Below, piece after piece: positions 1-4,337 of a stretch of 6,566 nucleotides of DNA. The DNA comes from Desulfobacteraceae bacterium (GTDB lineage Bacteria; Desulfobacterota; DSM-4660; Desulfatiglandales; Desulfatiglandaceae), in NCBI GenBank assembly GCA_030612945.1, contig JAUWMY010000149.1:1-6566 (forward strand), written 5' to 3'. Under the pieces are notes generated by a model. It made no database searches and had not been told where the DNA came from. It worked only from the letters and a program-made list of their open reading frames with translations. Both the position numbers and the translations under genes were made by a program. Every line of letters starts with the position of its first letter. Position 1 is the first letter of the stretch.

Positions 1-532
1 GCTGACCGGTCTCGTCTCGCCAGTATTTTATATCCCCATCTTTCATGAGAACCACTTTTGGCGCTTCTGCTGGTACACCAAGTGCGATGACCGAATCCGG
101 CTCGTATTGCTCAGGGAGGTCAAGAATTTGGGCCGCTCTGGGTCGATCGAAAGATCGCAGGCAAGTCGCGCCAAGGCCATAAGCACATGCCCCCATGAGA
201 ATCGTCTGCACCGCAGCTCCCACATCACGCACCGTTTCCGCAATGGCAAGATTTTTGTCCTGTGCTACCAAAATGTGGGCTGTGGGTTCCTCGCCAGGTT
301 TGGGTTGACCGGCTTCTGCCAGGTAAGCAGCAAATTTTTGGGTCTCGAAAATTTTTCTGGCGAGTTCTGGGTCGTTCACTGCAATAAAGATCAGGGCTTG
401 CTTGTTTGCCGCAGATGGGCATAAGCGAGCGGCATCCACCAGTCTGGTCAAAACCTCCGATTTTACCGGTTCGGGCCTAAAACGACGAACACTTCGACGT
501 AGTTCGATCATGCTGTGAAACGCTTCCTTCAT
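1..532 (-). CDS. Nitroreductase-family FMN-dependent oxidoreductase, N-terminal 177 residues (3' end outside window)
   Basis: An uninterrupted minus-strand frame runs from ATG at 532-530 through the left edge without a stop; 177 codons are visible. Family hallmarks are in the right order: an N-terminal R-R-S-V-R-R-F (residues 12-18) that normally contacts the FMN phosphate, C-P-S-A-A-N-K-Q (38-45, matching the usual PSxxNxQPW), D-V-G-A-A-V-Q (103-109) leading into a helix ending Y-G-L-G-A-T-C-L (118-125), and a P-x-x-Y-x-P-x-S-V-I-A-L-G-V-P stretch (140-154), then D-I-K-Y-W-R-D-E near residue 167. Members are usually 170-220 residues, so only a short tail should be missing. The family reduces nitro, quinone or flavin-type substrates with NAD(P)H in the cytoplasm; the substrate cannot be read from sequence. 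The tryptophan usually following the PSxxNxQ motif is replaced (Q-A-L-I-F). The start is fixed by AGGAGG at 546-541, eight bases upstream. Confidence 0.9.
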   Translation of the reverse strand, partial: MKEAFHSMIELRRSVRRFRPEPVKSEVLTRLVDAARLCPSAANKQALIFIAVNDPELARKIFETQKFAAYLAEAGQPKPGEEPTAHILVAQDKNLAIAETVRDVGAAVQTILMGACAYGLGATCLRSFDRPRAAQILDLPEQYEPDSVIALGVPAEAPKVVLMKDGDIKYWRDETGQ

Positions 533-540
533 TCTCGTTT

Positions 541-546
541 CCTCCT
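541..546 (-). promoter_or_regulatory. Shine-Dalgarno site of the nitroreductase gene
   Basis: Read on the minus strand this is a full AGGAGG, with eight bases between it and the ATG at 532. It decides the start codon of the nitroreductase frame. Confidence 0.85.
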
Positions 547-553
547 ATTTTTC

Positions 554-585
554 TACTCAACCATTTAACCACTCAACTACTCAAC
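554..585. repeat. Four-unit octamer array, consensus YACTCAAC
   Basis: Four consecutive 8-base units are visible: TACTCAAC, CATTTAAC, CACTCAAC, TACTCAAC. The array sits just upstream of the nitroreductase Shine-Dalgarno site, inside its presumed leader. The unit has the same length and YACTC core as the octamers at 4219-4250, which suggests one family of short-period repeats. Confidence 0.75.
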
Positions 586-594
586 GAGGTCTGT

Positions 595-623
595 AATGTA
601 TTTTACCTGAACGGATATATCAA
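595..623 (-). promoter_or_regulatory. Candidate sigma-70 promoter for the nitroreductase gene
   Basis: On the minus strand TTGATA (623-618) is followed after exactly 17 bases by TACATT (600-595), matching 5/6 and 4/6 consensus positions. Transcription would start near 588 and give a leader that contains the octamer array at 585-554. Such matches are common in AT-rich DNA, so this is a proposal. Confidence 0.35.
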
Positions 624-641
624 TTGGATTTTGATTTAGCC

Positions 642-669
642 GGTTAAGTAAAACATTTTTACTTAAACC
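642..669. repeat. Long AT-rich inverted repeat in the intergenic region
   Basis: GGTTAAGTAAAA (642-653) pairs with TTTTACTTAAACC (657-669) around a three-base loop, with one bulged base. It lies about 20 bp upstream of the proposed nitroreductase -35, so it could be an operator. No run of T follows on either strand that would make it a convincing intrinsic terminator. Confidence 0.55.
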
Positions 670-741
670 CTCTTAAGAAACTTCATCGTTTACAATGGGC
701 TAAACGAACGGTTCGCCATCAAATAATCACTTTCTTTTTCC

Positions 742-770
742 TTGACTCAAAAGAGCGCTTTTCCTATGCT
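742..770 (+). promoter_or_regulatory. Candidate sigma-70 promoter facing the C-S lyase gene
   Basis: TTGACT (742-747), 17 bases, then TATGCT (765-770): 5/6 and 4/6 consensus matches with ideal spacing. The start point would be near 777, some 290 bases before the lyase start, so it would give either a long leader or a separate small RNA. No better-placed promoter was found closer to 1066. Confidence 0.3.
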
Positions 771-773
771 TTT

Positions 774-872
774 TCCCACAAAAGCAAGCTCGAAACAGTC
801 TATCGCTTTGAAAGTAGTGCAAAAAGGGCCGTGGGTATCTATTTTCTCGCTTTAGCGGGACAAAAACTTGCC
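774..872 (+). other. Possible structured leader or small RNA segment (unidentified)
   Basis: Downstream of the promoter candidate, CCCAC (775-779) can pair with GTGGG (831-835), enclosing AAAGC (781-785) with GCTTT (805-809). A small hairpin CTCGC-TTTA-GCGGG follows at 846-859 and a run of seven T at 866-872. The GCAA, GAAA, GCAAAA and GGGTATCT words in this order recall the conserved words of c-di-GMP-I (GEMM) riboswitches, but the invariant GACGCAAAGCC block and the second receptor arm are not intact. I do not assign it to a class. Confidence 0.2.
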
Positions 873-904
873 TCATTTTTTTAGTACCTATTTATTGAAA
901 TCAC

Positions 905-922
905 ATCATGTTTACACATGAT
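905..922. repeat. Perfect 7-bp inverted repeat, operator-like
   Basis: ATCATGT (905-911) and ACATGAT (916-922) are exact reverse complements separated by four bases. Size and spacing suit a dimeric regulator about 145 bp upstream of the C-S lyase start. The bound factor, if any, is unknown. Confidence 0.35.
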
Positions 923-1002
923 TTATGCCATAGCCAGATTGAATATTTAAGCAATTCTATCGATTTTAGTAGAAAAGACAGAGCGAAGCGATACCACAAA
1001 TC

Positions 1003-1030
1003 TTCAATATTCAATCGTCAATATTCAATT
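1003..1030. repeat. Four-unit heptamer array TTCAATN
   Basis: Four consecutive 7-base units can be read: TTCAATA, TTCAATC, GTCAATA, TTCAATT. The 11-mer AATATTCAATC at 1006-1016 is the exact reverse complement of 937-947, and 1016-1033 recurs inverted at 6418-6435. It lies 36-63 bp before the C-S lyase start. It resembles the short tandemly repeated class of bacterial intergenic repeats. Confidence 0.65.
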
Positions 1031-1065
1031 CCGGCTTGTCCGGGTTAGGATAAAGGATATCAATC

Positions 1066-2235
1066 GTGGTTTTTAACTTCGACACACCTATTGACAGACG
1101 AAACACTGGGAGCATGAAGTGGGAAAAATATAAGGGTAAGGATATCATCCCCCTTTGGGTGGCAGACATGGATTTTAGCGCACCGCCCGCTGTGATTGAA
1201 GCCCTTCACAATCGTGTGGAACATGGGATATTTGGCTACGCTGTATCCACTGAAGAGCTATTGGAGGTTCTTCTTGCCATGTTCCAAAAAGATTATAGTT
1301 GGAACGTTCAACCCGACTGGGTCGTCTGGCTCCCAGGCCTGGTCACGGGGATTAACGTGTCTTGCTGTTCTGTTGGAGAGGATCAGGATGATGTGCTAAC
1401 CGCGGTGCCTGTGTATCCCCCTTTTTTGACTGCACCCAAATACTCACGTCGAAACCTGATCACCGTTGATCTCGTGGAGGATAGGGGTCGCTGGACCTTT
1501 GATTTCGACAGGCTGGAACGTGCCATTACACCACGGACCCGTCTTTTTATCCTATGCAATCCCCATAACCCTGTGGGACGTGTCTTCACTGAAGATGAAC
1601 TGAGAACCCTGACTTCGATCTGCGAAAAACATGACATAACTATTTGCTCCGACGAGATACATTGCAGCCTCATCCTTGATCAGGACAAGACCCATGTGCC
1701 CACGGCCACGTTGAATCCTGACATTGCCAGGCGGACCATCACACTCATGGCCCCGAGCAAGACCTTCAATCTGCCCGGCCTGGGTTTTTCATTTGCCGTT
1801 ATTCCGGATGCCCGGTTGCGCCATCGCTTTCAAAAGGTCATGGCTGGCATTGTTCCCCATGTCGGTGTCATGGGTTATGCGGCCGCCCTCACTGCCTACC
1901 GTGACAGCGCGGAGTGGCATGCAGAGCTCATCGAATACCTGCGTAAAAACCGAGACATCGTAGAGCGTACCATCAGAGACATACCAGGGTTGTCCATGCC
2001 GCACGTCGAGGCCACGTACCTCGCTTGGATTGACACCCACACCACCGGATTGAAGGATCCTGAGAAATTTTTTGAAGATGCAGGCGTGGGCCTCTGGAAC
2101 AGTCGGGACTTTGGAGGATCGAACGCGGTGCGACTCAATTTTGCCTGTCGACGGGCTTTACTGGAAAAGGCCCTGGACAGGATGGCCGAGGCCATGGCGC
2201 GTCATGTTCGCCTTCCCCCGCTTCAGCTTCTGTAG
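1066..2235 (+). CDS. patB: MalY/PatB-family PLP-dependent C-S lyase (cystathionine beta-lyase type) / aminotransferase
   Basis: A complete 389-residue fold-type I PLP enzyme. The N-terminus F-D-T-P-I-D-R-R-N-T-G-S-M-K-W (residues 5-19) and L-W-V-A-D-M-D-F (30-37) are signatures of the MalY/PatB subgroup rather than of general class I aminotransferases. The cofactor set is present: P-V-Y-P-P-F (115-120), N-P-H-N-P-V-G-R (165-172), S-D-E-I-H (195-199), the Schiff-base lysine K232 in A-P-S-K-T-F-N-L-P-G-L (229-239), and carboxylate-binding R356 in V-R-L-N-F. Members cleave cystathionine, cysteine or related thioethers to a thiol, pyruvate and ammonia in the cytoplasm; some also act as regulators (MalY of E. 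coli represses MalT). Length is normal. The start is GTG at 1066, with AAAGGA at 1052-1057 eight bases upstream and the family N-terminus beginning at once. It stands alone. The symbol denotes the subgroup; substrate is not proven. Confidence 0.92.
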   Translation: MVFNFDTPIDRRNTGSMKWEKYKGKDIIPLWVADMDFSAPPAVIEALHNRVEHGIFGYAVSTEELLEVLLAMFQKDYSWNVQPDWVVWLPGLVTGINVSCCSVGEDQDDVLTAVPVYPPFLTAPKYSRRNLITVDLVEDRGRWTFDFDRLERAITPRTRLFILCNPHNPVGRVFTEDELRTLTSICEKHDITICSDEIHCSLILDQDKTHVPTATLNPDIARRTITLMAPSKTFNLPGLGFSFAVIPDARLRHRFQKVMAGIVPHVGVMGYAAALTAYRDSAEWHAELIEYLRKNRDIVERTIRDIPGLSMPHVEATYLAWIDTHTTGLKDPEKFFEDAGVGLWNSRDFGGSNAVRLNFACRRALLEKALDRMAEAMARHVRLPPLQLL

Positions 2236-2307
2236 ATAGATATTTGCGCGGCTTTTTTATATAATTCTTAAACAGCATGCGTTTGTTCATCAGACACAAT
2301 TTAAACC

Positions 2308-2336
2308 TTGACAAACAAAATGCTCTCGCTTACCAT
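2308..2336 (+). promoter_or_regulatory. Promoter of the first toxin-antitoxin operon
   Basis: A perfect TTGACA (2308-2313) is followed after 17 bases by TACCAT (2331-2336, 4/6). The predicted start near 2343 falls inside the inverted repeat 2336-2362 and leaves a leader of about 40 bases before the antitoxin. Confidence 0.6.
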
Positions 2337-2362
2337 TAAACCATACGATACATATGTTTTAA
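2336..2362. promoter_or_regulatory. Candidate autoregulatory operator of the first toxin-antitoxin operon
   Basis: TTAAACCATA (2336-2345) and TATGTTTTAA (2353-2362) form an inverted repeat with 9 of 10 positions matching and a seven-base spacer. It spans the predicted transcription start. VapB-type antitoxins commonly bind such repeats over their own promoter, alone or with the toxin; binding here is inferred from position and symmetry. Confidence 0.45.
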
Positions 2363-2383
2363 CTGTATTAAATGGAGGTAAAA

Positions 2384-2566
2384 ATGGCACTTGTAAAGAA
2401 AACCATTGAATTGGATCAAGACCAGATCAATCGCATCAAAACAGCCCTAAAAGCCAAATCGGAGAAAGAGGCAATAAATACCGTTCTCAAACAATTTGAT
2501 ACAGATCTGCAGATCGCAGAGGTGACCCTTAAAGGCGCAGGAAGTTTTGAGTTTGAGGAGGTCTGA
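2384..2566 (+). CDS. Type II antitoxin, VapB-like, first module
   Basis: A 60-residue protein with the architecture of a small antitoxin: an N-terminal beta-strand and helix (V-K-K-T-I-E-L-D-Q-D-Q-I-N-R-I, residues 4-18) like a ribbon-helix-helix DNA-binding segment, then a helix with E-K-E-A-I-N-T-V-L (29-37), and an acidic tail ending F-E-F-E-E-V that should wrap the toxin. It neutralises the PIN ribonuclease encoded next and probably represses their joint promoter. An in-frame ATG at 2372 exists, but GGAGG at 2374-2378 overlaps it and stands five bases before ATG 2384, so 2384 is chosen. The stop is four bases before the toxin start, and the toxin's Shine-Dalgarno site lies in the antitoxin's last codons, implying coupling. 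The assignment rests on context and fold pattern more than on a strong family signature. Confidence 0.75.
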   Translation: MALVKKTIELDQDQINRIKTALKAKSEKEAINTVLKQFDTDLQIAEVTLKGAGSFEFEEV

Positions 2567-2570
2567 ACGG

Positions 2571-2993
2571 GTGCAGGAAATAGTAGTTTTTGACACAAGC
2601 GTGTATATCGGGGTTTTTAATAAAGGTCTTTTTCAAGATCAAATCAACGGATTCAACAAGATCATGTATCTGGTCCATCCAGTGCTCCACGAACTGTGGA
2701 TAGGCGCTAAAGGCAAAAAGGAAATCAATCATTTGATCAGATTTGGAGCAAGGTTTATCAAATTACAGAGGCTTGTTGTCCCGGCAGCTTCTACGCAGAT
2801 CCTGATCGGTAAAGCATGTCAAAAGCTCCGGCTTTCCGGTAAGCTTGACCCGTCCTATCCCCGCATTTACAACGACGTTTGCATTGCTTTGTTAGCCAGA
2901 CAGATCGGTGCCACAGTTGTAACCAGGAATATTTCAGACTTTGAGAAGATTCATAAGGTAGTAGATTTCAGGTTCCGTGACGTTATAATGTAA
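2571..2993 (+). CDS. PIN-domain ribonuclease toxin, VapC-like, first module
   Basis: A 140-residue PIN-domain protein. The metal-binding acidic residues of the fold occur in the expected order: D8 in V-V-F-D-T-S, E41 in H-E-L-W-I-G-A, D102 in Y-N-D-V-C-I-A-L-L-A, and D123 in V-T-R-N-I-S-D-F. VapC-type toxins are Mg-dependent endoribonucleases that cut tRNA, rRNA or mRNA in the cytoplasm when free of antitoxin; the target here is unknown. The frame is open upstream to a TTG at 2547, but GAGGAGGT at 2555-2562 sits eight bases before GTG 2571, and the PIN core begins four codons later, so GTG 2571 is preferred. Full length with all catalytic positions kept, so it is likely active. Downstream it converges on the second module with a 77-bp gap. 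Confidence 0.85.
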   Translation: MQEIVVFDTSVYIGVFNKGLFQDQINGFNKIMYLVHPVLHELWIGAKGKKEINHLIRFGARFIKLQRLVVPAASTQILIGKACQKLRLSGKLDPSYPRIYNDVCIALLARQIGATVVTRNISDFEKIHKVVDFRFRDVIM

Positions 2994-3070
2994 AAACTTG
3001 GATCTTCTCCCTGACCCGCTTGTTGATTCATCCCCCTTTGATCTGCCTGCCATTCTTAAACCCGGATTTT

Positions 3071-3499
3071 TCACCAAGAATCACAAACCGTCACTCTTGG
3101 CGCGTGAAGTGTAATTGGAATATGCTTTTTATAATGATTGAAATCATTATCGTTTGAAAATATGGGCATATTGTTTCTTGTTGAAACAGCGCAAATCAGA
3201 AAATCAGTATTTGAACCTTGAATGCCTTTGCTATGGAGGGCATTAAAATACTTTGCCGCCAATTCAAAATCTTCTGAGGCAAGTGGTAAATCAGGAAAAG
3301 CAGACAATATTTTTTTAAGCTTTGAAAATTGTTGTTTTCTTTTTACTCCTGAAAGTATTTCTTGCCGAATTGGACCAATCAGTTGCACTCTCACTTCTTC
3401 GATCAGCTCTTGAAACTCAATAACCTCAATATTCGAGTCCGGCTGTTTATTTCTTTGGAGGGCCAAAGACCAGATACAGGTGTCTACTAAAACCTTCAT
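3071..3499 (-). CDS. vapC: PIN-domain ribonuclease toxin, VapC-like, second module
   Basis: A 142-residue PIN-domain toxin on the minus strand. It opens with M-K-V-L-V-D-T-C-I-W-S-L-A-L, a classic VapC beginning with catalytic D6; the other acidic positions are E47 (I-R-Q-E-I-L-S-G), D99 (S-N-T-D-F-L-I-C-A) and D117 or D119 in S-N-D-N-D-F. It should be a Mg-dependent endoribonuclease held inactive by the antitoxin encoded just upstream. The ATG at 3499 overlaps the antitoxin stop as ATGA, so the pair is translationally coupled, and GGAAGG precedes it by about four bases. Complete, with no frameshift. It differs clearly in sequence from the plus-strand PIN toxin, so the two modules are unlikely to be a recent duplication. 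Confidence 0.9.
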   Translation of the reverse strand: MKVLVDTCIWSLALQRNKQPDSNIEVIEFQELIEEVRVQLIGPIRQEILSGVKRKQQFSKLKKILSAFPDLPLASEDFELAAKYFNALHSKGIQGSNTDFLICAVSTRNNMPIFSNDNDFNHYKKHIPITLHAPRVTVCDSW

Positions 3500-3696
3500 T
3501 TAACCTTCCGCTGTTCTTTATAATTATAATCGGACTCATATTCTATCGTGCCAAACAGGTTAATAATTTTAACCTGTTTGCGCCTTTGGATGTACTCAAG
3601 GAGCGCCTCAGTAACAGCTGCTTTTTTGGTGCGATGTAGACCAATTAGACGGGCTTCTTCGATTAATTTGTCGTCAATTGCTAAATTGGTGGGCAT
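3496..3696 (-). CDS. vapB: VapB-family antitoxin, second module
   Basis: A 66-residue protein typical of the VapB antitoxin family long labelled DUF2191: N-L-A-I-D-D-K-L-I-E-E-A (residues 4-15), the H-R-T-K-K-A-A-V-T-E-A-L-L-E-Y-I-Q-R-R (21-39) helix pair, and the tail L-F-G-T-I-E-Y-E-S-D-Y-N-Y (52-64) that contacts the toxin. It inhibits the PIN toxin encoded next and should bind the inverted repeat at its promoter. A GTG at 3711 is in frame, but AGGAGG (3708-3703) overlaps it and is six bases before ATG 3696, which also matches the family N-terminus M-x-T-N-L; so 3696 is the start. The stop overlaps the toxin ATG by four bases. Confidence 0.9.
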   Translation of the reverse strand: MPTNLAIDDKLIEEARLIGLHRTKKAAVTEALLEYIQRRKQVKIINLFGTIEYESDYNYKEQRKVK

Positions 3697-3714
3697 ATTT
3701 TTCCTCCTCACTCT

Positions 3715-3746
3715 TTACACATTATAAAGTAGTTTAGCATGTGTAA
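3715..3746. promoter_or_regulatory. Candidate VapB operator flanking the -10 element
   Basis: TTACACAT (3715-3722) and ATGTGTAA (3739-3746) are exact reverse complements, with a 16-base spacer and arm centres 24 bp apart, roughly two helical turns. The arms enclose the perfect TATAAT of the operon, an arrangement that suits repression by a VapB-VapC complex. Confidence 0.55.
3721..3726 (-). promoter_or_regulatory. Promoter -10 element of the second vapBC operon
   Basis: On the minus strand this is a perfect TATAAT. No good -35 is seen at 17 bases (TCATTA); TTACAC at 3746-3741 is closer than ideal. The start would lie near 3714, leaving a very short leader before the Shine-Dalgarno site at 3708-3703. 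Confidence 0.55.
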
Positions 3747-3837
3747 TGATGGAAGGCAACTGGAAGTTTTTAGCATATATCGGATTATGGCCACCCTTCA
3801 CTCAGGTTATCTCTTTAAATGACTTTGTCCTGCCTAT

Positions 3838-3977
3838 GTGATCAAACGATATTATGATATCTGTACATCAAAAAGGCCTATTCAAGAATAAAGACCTCAA
3901 CTATTGAAGAAAGTCACATCCGCTTTCACCTTGACAAAGAAAAAGCACGTTATTATCATGACTTATGCCTCAATTGA
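3838..3977 (+). pseudogene. Possible remnant of another small PIN-like or toxin-antitoxin reading frame
   Basis: GTG at 3838 opens 17 codons reading M-I-K-R-Y-Y-D-I-C-T-S-K-R-P-I-Q-E before a stop at 3889. In another frame, 3915-3977 reads H-I-R-F-H-L-D-K-E-K-A and on to a stop at 3975. The D-I-C...K-R-P pattern followed by an R-I-x-L-E-like stretch recalls the N-terminus of some PIN-type proteins, as if a gene had decayed by frameshift. No Shine-Dalgarno site supports translation. This is weak and may be chance. Confidence 0.15.
3931..3959 (+). promoter_or_regulatory. Near-consensus sigma-70 promoter with no adjacent long gene
   Basis: TTGACA (3931-3936) is separated by 17 bases from TATCAT (3954-3959): 6/6 and 5/6 matches, the best promoter match I found in the window. 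The start should be near 3966, directly before the inverted repeat 3968-3994. The next plausible gene start is at 4338, so this drives either a long leader for the envelope operon or an independent small RNA. Confidence 0.6.
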
Positions 3978-4017
3978 GTCAAAGTCAATTGAGGAGGTGT
4001 ATTGAGCCTTGCTCAAT
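3968..4017. repeat. Cluster of TCAATTGA-type inverted repeats behind the promoter
   Basis: CCTCAATTGA (3968-3977) and TCAATTGAGG (3985-3994) are exact reverse complements around a seven-base loop. A second perfect hairpin, ATTGAGC (4001-4007) with GCTCAAT (4011-4017), follows at once. The shared CTCAAT/ATTGAG words would allow alternative pairings in RNA. The Shine-Dalgarno-like GAGGAGGTG at 3991-3999 is partly inside the first stem. It could be an operator cluster or a structured 5' end. Confidence 0.6.
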
Positions 4018-4151
4018 TATGGTAAAATAGTTCAGCATTTTTTTCAGAGTGGATTTTTACACGTGGATACCGACCGTGAGCAGACCATTATACTTTTAAC
4101 GGTTATAATTTTAGCTTTCTAATTCTTGGATATGATCACAGTAATTTGGGC

Positions 4152-4250
4152 TGGAGTATTGGAGTGTTGGAGTATTGGAAACAATAGTTTTGAAATTTCA
4201 AAAAGTCCTTTAGGCCCAACACTCCAGTACTCCATTACTCCATCACTCCA
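4152..4250. repeat. Symmetric element: inverted octamer arrays around a 16-bp palindrome
   Basis: The left arm (4152-4179) is three and a half TGGAGTRT octamers in direct orientation. The right arm (4219-4250) is four octamers ending in TCCA (ACACTCCA, GTACTCCA, TTACTCCA, TCACTCCA), that is, the same unit inverted. Between them, 4188-4203 is the perfect palindrome TTTTGAAATTTCAAAA. The whole could extrude as a cruciform or fold as a large hairpin. It lies immediately before the envelope operon. Confidence 0.75.
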
Positions 4251-4337
4251 ATAATAAACAATGTGCTATGGACAACCGATAATCCAATTGATAAAGAAAC
4301 GCAATTTAAGGCCGTGCACAGTATATATCCTATATTC

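Noticed and set aside
107..424. A plus-strand open frame of 105 codons opposite the nitroreductase
   Set aside because: It lies wholly antisense to a frame with clear family motifs, has no Shine-Dalgarno site, and its translation shows no family pattern.
554..1030. The short repeats in the first intergenic region as a CRISPR array
   Set aside because: The units are 7-8 bases with no unique spacers between them, so they are simple short-period arrays.
1896..2195. A minus-strand open frame inside the C-S lyase gene
   Set aside because: A shadow of the conserved PLP enzyme; its composition reflects the opposite strand.
2251..2260. GCTTTTTTAT after the C-S lyase stop as an intrinsic terminator
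   Set aside because: The T run is present, but the preceding bases do not form a usable stem.
2270..2284. AAAC-A-GCATGC-GTTT as an operator
   Set aside because: The palindrome is short and asymmetric by one base, and no promoter element sits beside it; the better match lies at 2336-2362.
2994..3070. A search for a bidirectional terminator between the convergent toxins
   Set aside because: No GC-rich stem followed by a T run could be found on either strand.
2998..3114. A 38-codon plus-strand frame (from TTG 2998) between the two toxins that reads like protein (L-D-L-L-P-D-P-L-V-D)
   Set aside because: It has no ribosome binding site, begins right behind the first toxin stop and overlaps the 3' end of the second toxin on the other strand; chance is more likely.
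4104..4109. TATAAT as a promoter -10 for the envelope operon
   Set aside because: No -35-like hexamer occurs at 16-18 bases upstream, and the region is AT-rich.
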